Shown piece by piece: positions 1 through 10,784 of a stretch of DNA of 64,000 bases. How positions within the stretch are numbered: position 1 is the stretch's first letter; every line of letters begins with the position of its first letter. A program made the position numbers and the translations under genes. The notes beneath the pieces were generated by a model, which was not told the origin of the DNA, ran no database searches, and saw only the letters and a program-made list of their open reading frames with translations. This DNA comes from Archegozetes longisetosus (Eukaryota; Arthropoda; Arachnida; Sarcoptiformes; Trhypochthoniidae): NCBI GenBank assembly GCA_018873245.2, contig JAEMBT020000001.1, positions 18,292,220 to 18,356,219 on the forward strand, written 5' to 3'.

Positions 1-241
1 TTAACTCAAAAAATTCTTTAGGAAAGTATTGATCACCTCGATCGTGAACACCATAAGATTTTTTCCATCTCATAGCCTTCATCAAAGCATTGAAAGCTTG
101 TTCTTCATCATCATTAGTCATAAACCTTTCTATTTGCCAGTTGTCGTTACGCACTCTGTTCACATCTATTTCATGATACAGTTCGGGATTCAATTGAAAT
201 TCATTTAAAAATCTTTCTCTTATCCTTTCTATCATCTCCAT
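1..241 (-). CDS. CRAL-TRIO (SEC14-like / MOSPD2-like) protein, first exon, partial
   Basis: Minus-strand open frame of 80 codons that starts with ATG at 239-241 (a second ATG lies two codons further in) and runs off the left edge without a stop. The translation has the look of the N-terminal helical part that precedes CRAL-TRIO lipid-binding domains: an N-terminal helix with IRERF, then VRNDNWQIERFM (the usual 'D-x-W-ihRFL' element), an acidic helix with EEQAFNALMKAMRWKKSYGV (the 'A...L...l.WRk..gv' element) and YFPKEFFEL just before the point where the lipid-binding fold begins. Proteins of this type carry small lipophilic ligands or phosphoinositides in the cytosol or on the ER surface. MOSPD2-like members share the FPKEFFE ending, so that subgroup is likely but unproven. 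No splice donor is visible inside the window, so the exon continues to the left. I infer function from family resemblance only. Confidence 0.7.
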   Translation of the reverse strand, partial: MEMIERIRERFLNEFQLNPELYHEIDVNRVRNDNWQIERFMTNDDEEQAFNALMKAMRWKKSYGVHDRGDQYFPKEFFEL

Positions 242-1184
242 AACTCAATATTTTCTTAGAACAAGTTTTGCGTAAACTTTTGATAAAAAATATTTTTAAT
301 TACTTGCTAAGAGTGAAAATAGTATAAACTCAAGGGCTTCAATGTGTTTTAACGTTTTATACGATCATTTGAGTTAGTCAAACAGTTACATGAAATAAAT
401 TGCAACTCAAGGATAGCAACATTTTTTCAATAGACTTAATTAGAAGTAATCGTCATTGAAGTTTCCTTATTTCGTAACGACTCACAATAGCTCTGATAGC
501 ACATGAAGAGGAATGATGTTTTACCATTCAAACTTTCTGTAAACTCTATCATTAGCATTTTGATTACGAAATAATTCTATTGTTAATCGTTTTAATTTTA
601 TTGCATAATTTTTTATTATTTAAACAATTATATTAGACTTAATCGATTTATAGTCAAACACAGAGTCAATTAAAATATCGACAAATGATAGTATAAATTA
701 TATTTGTACCAGTAAAGCATTCCAGTAGTTAACTTTTAAAGTGTTAGTTCGATCTCTGTTTCTGTTGACCAATATATGTTTGGAATTTAAGTTCGATAAT
801 TAGCTCAACTTTCACGTCCATTTGGCTCAATTTGGATTAATGTCTTCATCAATACATATAAAACTGGTATAAAATTAGCTCATTGTTAGTCATTTCCTAA
901 ACAACTTCGACAAAGTTTGAAACTCGTTGAATAATCTTGTTTACACCTATTGTAACTCATTACCATTATTACGATTATTATTCCATATTTTCAATTAGTT
1001 CAAGGATTCAGTGATCGAAAGCAACAGAAGTAGTTTGTAGTCAGTTTGAAAAATTTTTGACTGTAAAGATTTTAGTACTTCTCTCGTTGTTATCAGAACC
1101 GTATGATATGAATGAGGTTATAATTATGACTTCTTATAATCCAAGAACGATAAAACGCAAAATTTGTGAGGATTTGACCCGAAA
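242..1184. other. AT-rich intergenic DNA upstream of the CRAL-TRIO gene
   Basis: No convincing open frame or RNA gene. It presumably includes the promoter and 5' UTR of the minus-strand CRAL-TRIO gene, but no TATA/Inr pair stands out. Confidence 0.5.
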
Positions 1185-1862
1185 CGGATCAACAATTGTT
1201 AGCTTTCTCTAAGTGGTAAGATCTGTCAAATCTAGAGAAAGGGTTGGACTAAAAGTGGGAACCTGCCGTCACTATTATCACACTCTTTGTCATAGCTTTT
1301 ATAGTGTGAGAGTGGATTTTTATATAGTGAAATAACAACTTTTAGACATTAACAATTAACAATCTTTATTAGAATATAGATTGAATGATAATACACAAAG
1401 ATTTAAAAGTGTCGCTCAGAGTCTAAGCTCTCTCTCACTCTCTTACTAACTCACTTAATTTCTACTCTATTACTCTCTCTTTTTATACTTTTCTAACTAA
1501 TTAATAAAAGGATGTTTAAGAATATTTTCGAGTTATGATTTTTAGAAATGTTATTCCTAAAAAGGGATGTTTAAGCATTCCAATGTTAGATTCTCATAAC
1601 AATTAATTTCCTTTTGTAATTAATTCAGACTAAGAATTTACTTTTACAATTAAAGCGAGCTAAACATAACCTTTTACAGTCATAGCAAAATAAGAGTTTT
1701 ACATTTATTCTCATAACAAATAAAAAGTTTACAAAACAAATTAAAATACTTTTTGTTTTAATATAACAATAGTTTGCGCCAAAGGATTTGATAGTTGGAC
1801 TTCGATTTGAACTTAAAGTAGAAGTAATTTTGCGTCAGATTTTTCCGATTCAAGGTCCAAAT
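1185..1862. repeat. Dispersed repeat (family R0), copy A, split by a solo LTR
   Basis: The sequence on both sides of the solo LTR (1185-1304 and 1769-1862) matches 22325-22545 in the same orientation: both have AGATCTGTCA, GCCGTCACT, CACTCTTT and, after the insertion point, TTTGCGCCAAA followed by TAGTTGGACTTCGATTTGA. The right-hand copy lacks the LTR, which defines the empty site. I cannot assign the family; no coding capacity is seen. Confidence 0.7.
1305..1768. mobile_element. Solo LTR (family LTR-A, copy 1)
   Basis: A 464-bp block begins TGTGAGAGTGG and ends TATAACA, the 5'-TG...CA-3' termini of a long terminal repeat, and is bracketed by the 4-bp direct repeat ATAG (1301-1304 and 1769-1772). 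The same sequence recurs at 6521-7015 with a different 4-bp duplication (CTAT). The repeat hosting it has an uninterrupted paralogue at 22430-22460 that carries only one ATAG. No internal retroviral region adjoins, so it is a solo LTR left by LTR-LTR recombination. A pyrimidine-rich stretch around 1430-1480 is shared with the other copy. A 4-bp duplication fits Ty3/gypsy-type integrases, but without internal sequence the superfamily is open. Confidence 0.88.
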
Positions 1863-2372
1863 AAATTAAATACAGTATAGACTTTGATTGATTTGATTCT
1901 TGAGCTCGCTTTTGATTCTTCTGTTTTATGAAAATTGCGAACATTTATTAATTTTATTTACCTATTAATGGTCTCTTATCAATTATTGGCAAAATAGTTA
2001 TGAAATTTTTGAAAAGAATAACTAAAAATCAATTTCATTATTAATTAAAAACAATTTTTAAACATTTATTGTTTTGTGTATTAATTATTATTTACTATAT
2101 TTTAACATAGTTGGAGACAATTACGGATTTAAACTAATCATATCATAAATTAAATGAGAAGAGTTAGAAATTTCTAAGCATTAAATAAAAATCAAAATTC
2201 CAGAATTCGATTACATAACTATCTGTCCTATAAAATATCTTTTTTCACTTTTGTTTAAATTGCATGTATTGAGCAAACTCCCAAATTTGAAAAAGGTTTT
2301 CAATATTTCAGACAAGTTTCAAGTATGCTCAGAGTGTATTTTATGAACCTACTATTCAAGACGAGTAATTTA

Positions 2373-3003
2373 CAGGGTGACCAGGTTTTACTGAGCCGTT
2401 TCCTGGACTTTGAAAGTCTTAAAAATTAAGGTGTTATTTCGTGAATAGCAGTAATTTCTTTAATCAAAATTGCAATTATTGCTCATCAATGAGAAATTAT
2501 GACAAAAACGCAATTATTAAATATATTTAAATCTATTTTTTGAATATCTATCACTAGATTTAGCGTCTTCAAGTAATTTAGAGTTTTGAAATGCGAAAAC
2601 TTTAAATTCATTACATGTCATTTCTTCGAATGTCATTGAATGTCATGTCATTGAAAAATTGACTTTAGAGCAAATTTCGGCCTCAACCATTCAAATATTC
2701 AAACGATTTCTTTCATCAATACAGATATTCTTCATTGCGCTGAAAACTCGTTCTACGAAATCATTCTCAAAAAGGGATTGCCTCAACAGTTTCGATAATT
2801 TTCAGCGGATTTGGTTTGTTATAATTTTTTAAAATAATTACTCAAAAGAGAATGGACTCACTACAGGAGAACTATTGAACTGATTTATTGCTATTTACAG
2901 TATTTACCTAATGAGTGATTGAATGAAGTCCATAATAACACAAAAAATTTTATTCTCATATTTTGAAAAAATAATTTCCATTCCTGGACGCCTGGTCACC
3001 CTG
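2373..3003. mobile_element. Non-autonomous DNA transposon (hAT-type MITE)
   Basis: The ends are inverted copies of CAGGGTGACCAGG (13 bp; left end at 2373, right end at 3003), flanked by an 8-bp direct repeat with one mismatch: GTAATTTA at 2365-2372 and GTAATTTC at 3004-3011. Eight-base duplications with CA-starting short inverted ends point to hAT-like transposition. The 631-bp interior has no long open frame, so it would depend on a transposase elsewhere. Confidence 0.75.
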
Positions 3004-3429
3004 GTAATTTCATGTATCATACGATCGAGTCTATCGATGTCCACTCAACTCCTGATGGAATAGATCCATGGTGCCGTAGACATAACCATTGGACTGGCTT
3101 TGCGGCTCTACGCAGGGGAGAGTGTTATTTTTAATCGGTCTCTCGCCATGTAGCGATTTTTCGTTTGCGGTAAAGTTTTAGGAGAAAAATTTCAAGTAAA
3201 AATTGATGCTGAAAAGTGTATTGTATTTAAGTCGACTCTTTGTGTGTCTGTGCAGATATAAGTTTAGAATTCAAATAATGATAAGACCAGTAAAGTGAAC
3301 TGATTTGATATATCACCAAATAGATCAGTCGAACTAATAGACGAGTAAGAGTTGGAAGCTAATTGTCAATTGGATAAGCCTAAAGTTAAATCTACAAAAT
3401 ACATTCTTACCAGTCAATCAATTGTATTA

Positions 3430-3779
3430 AGGTCTACTTACACGATTCAATTCATGTAGAATTCAATATTTGGATTCTAATGTGAGTTCAATTTCTTTTT
3501 ACACATAAATAATAATATTGAATTAAAGAATAAATATGATCCAATCAAATTATTTTAAATATATATAAAAAATATTTAGCATATTTTTAAATACAATGCA
3601 TACTGTGATTAGCTAATGCATTCAAGTTAGTACCAAAAGTTAAATATCGTTCAACTTTTTTGATACCTTGAATTCAATAACAGTTGAAACAATTTATATA
3701 TACACATCATTCAACTAGCTTGAATTCGAGTTCTCAAGTCATTTGAATTCTACATAAATTGAATCGTGTAAATAGACCT
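3430..3779. mobile_element. MITE with 37-bp inverted ends and TTA target duplication
   Basis: Left end AGGTCTACTTACACGATTCA... and the reverse complement of the right end AGGTCTATTTACACGATTCA... agree at about 35 of 37 positions. The element (350 bp) is bounded by TTA at 3427-3429 and TTA at 3780-3782. A 3-bp TTA/TWA duplication suggests PIF/Harbinger-type movement. The interior is AT-rich and non-coding. Confidence 0.8.
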
Positions 3780-3839
3780 TTAGGGTTGGAACAAAGTTTA
3801 CTTTGCGGGCAGTGTATTACAAGTAGTTTCAATTTTCGC

Positions 3840-3965
3840 TTCAGGACTGATAAAGAACGAGCCCTGAAAGTATACGATAATAATTGGATCAGAGCCAGAC
3901 ACTTAGCCACACCTGTGTCTTCATAGACAGGCAGTCTTGTGACTGTATCGACTTCACCTGATTAT
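3840..3965. repeat. Dispersed repeat, first copy
   Basis: Matches 4780-4890 in the same orientation: both contain GAACGAGCCC, GAAAGT, GCGATA/ACGATAATAAT, CTTCATAGA and AGGCAGTCTTG followed by GACTG and CTTCAC. Diverged but colinear. Not coding as far as I can see. Confidence 0.6.
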
Positions 3966-3990
3966 AAGAATTGATAGACAACTTGGATTT

Positions 3991-4019
3991 GTCATGTCAT
4001 GTCATGTCATGTCATGTCG
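3991..4019. repeat. (GTCAT)n microsatellite
   Basis: About five and a half head-to-tail copies of GTCAT. Confidence 0.9.
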
Positions 4020-4779
4020 TGCCTATCATACACATGGAAAGTCAGAGCAATGAAGTCAAGTGTTCACATTCATACTGTGAAATGTAATATTTATCTATAT
4101 ACGTTATCATTATTAAACAATAGACTAATTGAGAAATGTTTCATTATGTAACTAAAAGAAAATTTATTATACTGATAAAGTAATAGATAAAAAGTCTAAA
4201 TTATCAACAATAAGCTCTTCTAATTTTTTTTACTTAAAAACATGTTTTTCTAAGAAAATATCGAGAATTATGTAAACTTTAGTTTTAAGAACAAGATAAG
4301 ATAGAATACAGAAAAGGTATATAAGGAGAGCAGGGAAAGTGTGGAGGGGATATATAGATAGTGTGTGTTAAGTGTATAACATGTAATATTGAATATTCTA
4401 AATAAAGTTACATTAGTATCAATAGTGAAAATTGTGTTAATTCATCAGTTCATCAATACATCGCGTGTTATAAAAGTAAGTATGGAAGTTATAATTTAAA
4501 ACACGAGTCCAGCCTGACTCTAATATAAACGAATTGAGATCTCACATTGAGGTCCCCGATCTCAATTTGTACATCTAACAAACAACAAAACATAAAACAA
4601 TATAAATTGTTTAATACAAATTCTAAAATTAATTAGAAAAGATCCCAAGTTACGAAATAAATGTGACAATACATTCAGGAATAGCAGCGGTGAAGCGTTA
4701 TTTTTCCCTGATTCGTGTGGCGTAAGCCGTTAACATCCATAGTAACCGGCATGTCTATCAATAAGATGTGAAAAGTCAG

Positions 4780-4890
4780 AACCTATAAGGAACGAGCCCG
4801 GAAAGTGTGCGATAGTAATAGATCAAAGATGAGCTATTAGACACAACCAAACCTTCATAGATAGGCAGTCTTGCGACTGCAGAGGCTTCA
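4780..4890. repeat. Dispersed repeat, second copy
   Basis: Partner of 3840-3965 (see there). The two copies sit about 940 bp apart in direct orientation and differ by scattered substitutions and small indels. Confidence 0.6.
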
Positions 4891-4904
4891 CTCATTTATT
4901 TGCT

Positions 4905-5225
4905 TTGTTTTTTTGTCTACCGATAAGACGTTATATTTGAGTTGACACAGGAGTTAGTAATTCAGTTGAAGAGAGCTTTGACAACTATGAGACATTTGTG
5001 CGACTTTTCAATAGAATTCGACACTCAGTTTTCAAAGTTAGGTAATTGACTTGATTGCAAAAGTGCTTACGATTAGGTTCGCGCAGTTATTCAAATAATG
5101 CTTTTCATACAACAGCTTTTTTATAGTTATTTTCTGTGATTAAACTCAACTTTGACGGCGTACTATTCTAATAATTGATTGATCGGTAGTAATAAAGTAA
5201 AACTAATTCGATGTGATGCTTTGTG
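4905..5225. repeat. Dispersed repeat (family R2), copy A, without MITE insertion
   Basis: Matches 23345-24060: both start with TTTTTGTCTA, ATAAGAC, TTATATTTGA and TTGACACAGG, share GAGACATTTGTGCGACTTTTCAATA, and resume with CGCGCAGTTATT and TCTGTGATTAAA. The right-hand copy has an extra 407-bp element at 23533-23939, so this copy shows the unoccupied arrangement. No coding potential. Confidence 0.65.
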
Positions 5226-6520
5226 CTAGATTTGCTTTTATCACAATATAAGTGAAATGCATATCTGCAAAATGGTTCCCCGATATAAAATCGAAGAAAA
5301 AATATCGAATGAAAAAGATCGAATTAATAATATCGAAAACAAAAAGACCGAATGCGAGATAAGGCAGAATACAATATAATTTAAAATTTAAATTGATATT
5401 ATTTATATATTATACTTTTATTTTCAATTTATTTGAATTTGTGAACTATATACAATAAAAGCTCGATATAACGAACAGTCAAGGAGTAAAAGTTTTGTTC
5501 GTTATATCATGCTGTATGTTATATCGAAATTTTGGTAATGGGTGCCCTATACGAGCAGGTACTTTTAATCATAGATACTAGTAGTACTCGATGTGAGGAG
5601 TCTAACGATATATCACATGCCATGTTTTCTCCATAAATCACATGAAAAATTTGATTTTTTAAAATAATTATTATATACCCCAGGCACCCACTCTCCATGC
5701 ATCCTTCCTCTCAAAGTTATTCTTGCAATACGACAATACTATAGATTTAGTTTTACATATTTAATATTAAGTGTCAATATGGCCGGAGGCGCGAGTAGAG
5801 TTCACATATCAACCTAAAAGTCAGTTCACAACTATTTAACTTGAGTCGAGTCACTTTTTGTACTTTTGAAACTCTTGCTTTGAGTTGACATATTTTGTTA
5901 TATATATAAGATTTGTACAAATATAAGTAGTAGTAACTTTTCTGGTGTTGTTCTTAGTGGTTGGTAGGGCTGACTCAGTTTCTGCTTAATCACTAACTTA
6001 TTTACTAGTGCTGAATAAATAGTTTTAGTGTCTAATAATTCACTAATCTGGAGAAACGAGCCTGAACCTCAAAAACGCCTTCCAGGCCCACCACAAATTT
6101 ATATAGTAAATATTTCAAATAATTCGAGAAAATGATAAATCCATCAAATGTGCTCCCAATTTTTAACAAAATTTTCACAGAAAAATATTTCAATTGTAGT
6201 GAAACCAAATGTTCCTCTAATGAAAAAAGAATAGCTGAAAATTTATTTAATTATTTCGAACATAGTTTGTTCACTAATAATATTGAAGAAGAATCACTTG
6301 ATATAATTGATTTGAAAGATGAGTTTGATGAAAAAGTTGATCATAAATCAGATCCTGATTATAATCCTGATGACTATGCAAATGATGGAGAAATTTTATC
6401 TTTCGATCATATCATATCAGTAGTTGATTACAGGAATAACACAGAGTCAGACAGGAAAAGATGTTAGAGTTCAATAATACCAAGATTCAGGAAATTAGGT
6501 CAGAAATTTGAGAATGCTAT

Positions 6521-6684
6521 TGTGAGAGTGGATTTTTATATAGCGAAATAACAACTCTGACTTTAACAATTAACAATCTTTATTAAAATATAAATTGAAT
6601 GATAATACATAAAGATTTAAATGTATCGCACAGAGTCTAAGCTCTCTCGCACTCTCTTACTAACTCACTTAATTTCTACTCTAT

Positions 6685-6724
<40 letters not shown>

Positions 6725-7015
6725 TTTTTATACTCTTCTGAATAATTAATAAAAGGATGTTTGAGAATATTTTCGAGTTATAATTTTAAGAAAAGTTATT
6801 CCTAAAAAGGGATGTTCAAGCATTCCAGTATTAGATTCCCATAACAATTAATTTCCTATTGTAATTAAATTAGAATAAGAATTTGCTTTTACAATTAGAG
6901 CGAACTAAACAAAAACCTTTTTATAGTCATAACGAAATAAGAGTTTTACTTTCATTCTCATAACAAATAGAAAGTTTACAAAACAAATTAAAATACTTTT
7001 TGTTTTAATATAACA
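6521..7015. mobile_element. Solo LTR (family LTR-A, copy 2) inside the transposase gene
   Basis: Begins TGTGAGAGTGG and ends ATATAACA, flanked by CTAT at 6517-6520 and 7016-7019. It is homologous over its whole length to 1305-1768; the 31-bp length excess comes mainly from a CT microsatellite and a T run near 6690-6732. It interrupts the pogo-type transposase, so it arrived after that element. There is no second LTR or internal region. Confidence 0.9.
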
Positions 7016-8063
7016 CTATTTATTATTATGAAAAAGTTGTGAGACAGGGAGTCAGTCTAGTTCATAAGCTTCAAGGGTAAATGATTATGTATTGAGCGAA
7101 TTTATATATGCTCGAGAATCACATCTTCCTGTACATGATATCGATCTTCAAATTTGGGTTATAAATGCAGCCAAAGCTTTAAAACTTGAAAAATTTTCTG
7201 CATCAGAATTCTATATAAGTTCTTTCAAAAACAGAAATAAAATACGATCTCGAAAAATCACAAAATTGGTCTCTAACATCACTGAATTAAATGCCAATAA
7301 TATTGTTAATGCAAAGAAATTTGTTGAGGATTCGAAACCAATACTTGATAATTATTCTGAGGATCATATCATAAATACAGATCAATCTGGATTCCTTTAC
7401 GAACTTATTTCTAATAGAACTCTATCAAATATTGGCGAAAAACACACCTTACTTCATTTGAGTTCAATTCACGCCACAACTCATTCGTATACCATTCAGT
7501 ATGCATATACAAAATCTGGATATTTATTGCCTAAAGTGTTTATATGTTTACAAGAACCGGATAACGATTTTGGTGTTCTTGTTATCGATGAAATTAGTTA
7601 TTTAAGTAATCTATATCCAAATATGAAAAGTTGTAGTAAGTCTGGAAAAATGCATAAAAATCTTGTTAAGCATTTTAATGAACAAATTCTCAGAATGTGT
7701 TACAAATAATTTCGCTTTAATTCTTGACAGCTGGAATGGCCACAAAGACGAAAAATTATATCAAAATGCTTTTGGTAATAATGAGTGTAAACTTCTTGTA
7801 ATACCTCCACATTGTACACCTTTTGTTCAACCTTTAGATGTCTTTTGGTTCCGGCAATTGAAAGTATTCATCAAAAGATTCTCAAATATTGTTTCTCTGC
7901 ATAAATTGAACTATAATTTGTCAAACAGAAAAATGTAATTAAATTACAATTTTTAGCACATAATCAACTTTCATCTGATAAATTTGTAAATATGATAAAT
8001 TACGGATAGTATAAATCTGGATTTATTAAAGAACATCCCGAAGATTTCGATACTGTTAATGAC

Positions 8064-8668
8064 TAGGGAGTGCAGAGGCGGTTTTTACCGAAAATTTTGG
8101 ATTAGTCCGAATGCCCTTAAACGTTACCATAGACACAATTTAATATTAACCAAGCATAATTAATGCAAACTATTTTTCCCGTTCTCCCCGAACCTGACTA
8201 TTTCATACCGAATTTCCGAAAATACTACTTTCTTTCCGAAATTACCAAATATTACCCTTAATTTTGTAAAATTAACAAAATTCTCGACTATAGTCCGCAC
8301 TTTTAAATTTATCGAAATTTTAAATTTTTGTAATTTCACGTATAAGCAGAACCTGTAAATTTGAGTACTTATTTAAAGTATAATATGCAGTTGATCAGAC
8401 TAATTTTTATACCCAAGAGACTAGTTATCTTTGACTCATATTTACCAATGAATTTAAACAAAAGCTGTATTTTTTTCTGAATTAAACGAAAGTTCAAATG
8501 AAGTGACAACAAGTGAAGTGTAAACGTGACATTCAAGCTTGCATTGCCTACTGAACGCCCAATTTTACATTAAATTTTATTCCCGAATTATTCCTGAATT
8601 GAGTTAATTTTTATTCCCTAATAACCGCCGAAATTTGCTTGTATTATAGCCGTCGCTGCACATCACTA
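8064..8668. mobile_element. hAT-type MITE inserted in the transposase pseudogene
   Basis: A perfect 8-bp direct repeat TTAATGAC flanks the 605-bp block (8056-8063 and 8669-8676). The left end TAGGGAGTGCAGAGGCGG and the reverse complement of the right end TAGTGATGTGCAGCGACGG are imperfect inverted repeats of the hAT style (TAGNGATGTGCA). The transposase frame reads through once the block and one duplication are skipped. The interior lacks a long open frame. Confidence 0.88.
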
Positions 8669-8805
8669 TTAATGACATTTGCTTTAAGAATGTATTAGGA
8701 AATACTTGTTCCTGTAACAGCTATGCCATTATCAAATGCAGTCATTGTTTAACATATTTATGCATAAAACACTTCTTTGAAGATGAACTTTTTCATTTTC
8801 ATTGA

Positions 8806-10583
8806 TATAATTTCATAAATAATATATTTATGTTAGAAAGCATTATTATCTGATATTGCTTTTCTGAGCCAAATATACCGTGTTCATTCATTTATTATTT
8901 GTAAAAATTTTAATTATTTCTCTGACCTCAAGAATATTGCTAGGTCAGTATTAACCGATAGTCAACATATGGAAATATTCGATCCATCTGATATCGATGA
9001 ATAGAATCAGATTCATATGAAAGGACAGCATAACATCGCCCAAACCCCTTTTTTATATGTATATTATATTTTTTGAAAAATGGCATTCATATATCACTAA
9101 GCTTCATTTAATAACCCATGTTTAAAATTGTCTTAAATATTCACTTTTTACCTGAATTTTCAAAGCTCATTTACGCCCACTAGAGGTTGCTATGCCCCCG
9201 CGATTTTGATTCTAAAAATATTTTCCTATCGATATTGTAAATTTACAATTTTATTAAAATCGAAGGTGGGGAAAGTTGTAAAATTTAGCTCTAAAATTCA
9301 TATTTTTCTCATAAACCCTTCAATAAAATTTTGGAAAAAATTAATAACTCTGCTCCGGTATAAAATTTTCACTATTCCTAGAAATTGTTTGTGGGGAATT
9401 ATGTTTACTTTAGTTTAAGATAATTTAAATCAAAATCACAGCAATCAAATGATTTCAGACCGTTGTTCTTTATTTTGAAACGAGACTAGTGGCTAAGATG
9501 CACTGTCGACTGGTTCTCCAAAACAAGTATGAAGATGCCGGCGTGTCACTGCTTTGTAGGGTGGTGGACATGGATAAAGACTGAAGAGTACATGCTCGAT
9601 TTGCACGGTACAGCTCCAGTGGATCAGAGGGACTGGGTAAAAAGGATTACTTGTTAAGATTAAAGGATTTATTTATAATGATAAAGATATCGATCGTGAT
9701 AGAACATAGACAGATTGATAACAAAATCGTGGATATTTCTAACGGATTAATACTTAAGGTATTTACATATATTTGTTATCACGGTTAACAATCATAATAA
9801 CATTAATTTTGGGTACAATGAATTTACATATTTACACAAGTGCAACAATGGTAGTAACTATTATGTTTTGGTTAATGCTTTTGAATGTATGAATTTATGA
9901 TGAGTTGTTTAAATCAGTTGTAATTAAGATAATTAGTAATTTAGAACCTTTGAACACTTGATAATATTGTTGAACACCGGTTGCCGGAAGATGGGGACAG
10001 GGGTTCCATTAGCTCGTTTCAATTTAATTGATTTATAACTGAATCTTAATAATATAATGTTCTAAACGTTCACTTTATATTGTATTATTATATGTTGTTT
10101 CAGATACTTATTGAAAAAAATATTTTCAAAAGGGCACAACTTCTACATCACTGGCGGTCAGCATTTTTAACTATAATTTTTGAAGATGTCATGACATGAC
10201 ATACATGCTGTAAAAATATTTTTGGAATCGGAATCTCAGCAATTAATCGGTTCCCTCTTAAGCAACAATAGCAATTCAATAAATGGATGTGTATATTTAA
10301 AAAAAAACCAGTTATTTTTGTCTGGATATTTCTTTAAATATTAGTATCTGAAATTCATTTTTCTATGAAATTGAACTTTTTGGAGGCACTCTCTTTGAAG
10401 TAATTAGTTTATAAACGTTTAAGAATCAAAATATTACATCAGTTTAATGTTGAAAACTAGATTTTAATAATATAATACTTATGAGAACTCTATATAATGT
10501 GTTTCATATCGAATGTGTACAGGCTTCATTGTATCTAAATGTTTACTGCGTCGAAATGTCTTATATATATCGAGCTTTTACTG
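8806..10583. other. Right portion of the pogo-type element, content unresolved
   Basis: Downstream of the transposase stop to the right terminal inverted repeat. Around 9440-10020 the base composition is higher in GC than the surroundings, which hints at a further inserted element, but I could not find paired ends. Short open frames here (for example 9206-9418) look random. Confidence 0.4.
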
Positions 10584-10784
10584 TATTTCGTCAAAGATCC
10601 GAATATTTTTTCTTACATATGAAATTATATAAATTTGATCAATTATTTCATGTTTTATTGTATTAAATGATTATGAACTTAATTAGTTCGAGCTAAAATG
10701 ATTTGAACTAAATTTATTTTTAACATTTGATTATAACATTTTAATACTATTTTGCATTTAGTATTATGTTGCATTCGGTCAAGT

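Larger units (their letters stand above)
6132..8805 (+). pseudogene. pogo/Tigger-like DDE transposase, broken by stops, frameshifts and two insertions
   Basis: Pieces in order: 6132-6516 (N-terminal region, acidic after residue 50, with an in-frame TAG at 6465-6467), then a solo LTR, then 7020-7085 in the continuing frame, a frameshift, 7092-7709, another frameshift, 7700-8055, a hAT-type MITE, and 8677-8805. DDE_1 motifs are clear: INTDQSGF with the first Asp (about 7375-7395), GEKHT and ATTHSYTI, LLPKVFICLQEP, LILDSWNGHKD with the second Asp (about 7720-7750), and PPHCTPFVQPLDV with the third Asp (about 7805-7840), giving a spacing near DD36D. The C-terminal tail has Cys/His pairs (CSCN, CSHC, CIKH) that may form a zinc knuckle. 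Reading frame runs open across both insertion points once the insertion and one target duplication are ignored, so both hit a formerly coding gene. Not functional. Confidence 0.9.
5453..10583 (+). mobile_element. pogo/Tigger-type DNA transposon, degenerate and nested
   Basis: The left end CAATAAAAGCTCGATATA (from 5453) is matched in inverted form by CAGTAAAAGCTCGATATA reading leftward from 10583, with one mismatch over 18 bp. Both ends abut TA (5451-5452 and 10584-10585), the target duplication of the IS630-Tc1-mariner group, and the 'CTCGATATAACGAAC' end style is typical of Tigger/pogo elements. Inside lies a plus-strand DDE transposase pseudogene (6132-8805), a solo LTR (6521-7015) and a hAT-type MITE (8064-8668). 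After removing these two insertions about 4.0 kb remains, longer than usual for the family, so the 8806-10583 part may hide further insertions. The pairing of these two ends is an inference from terminal similarity. Confidence 0.7.

Noticed and set aside
9440..10020. GC-richer block suspected to be another LTR or retroelement fragment
   Set aside because: No paired ends, target duplication or coding motif could be found.
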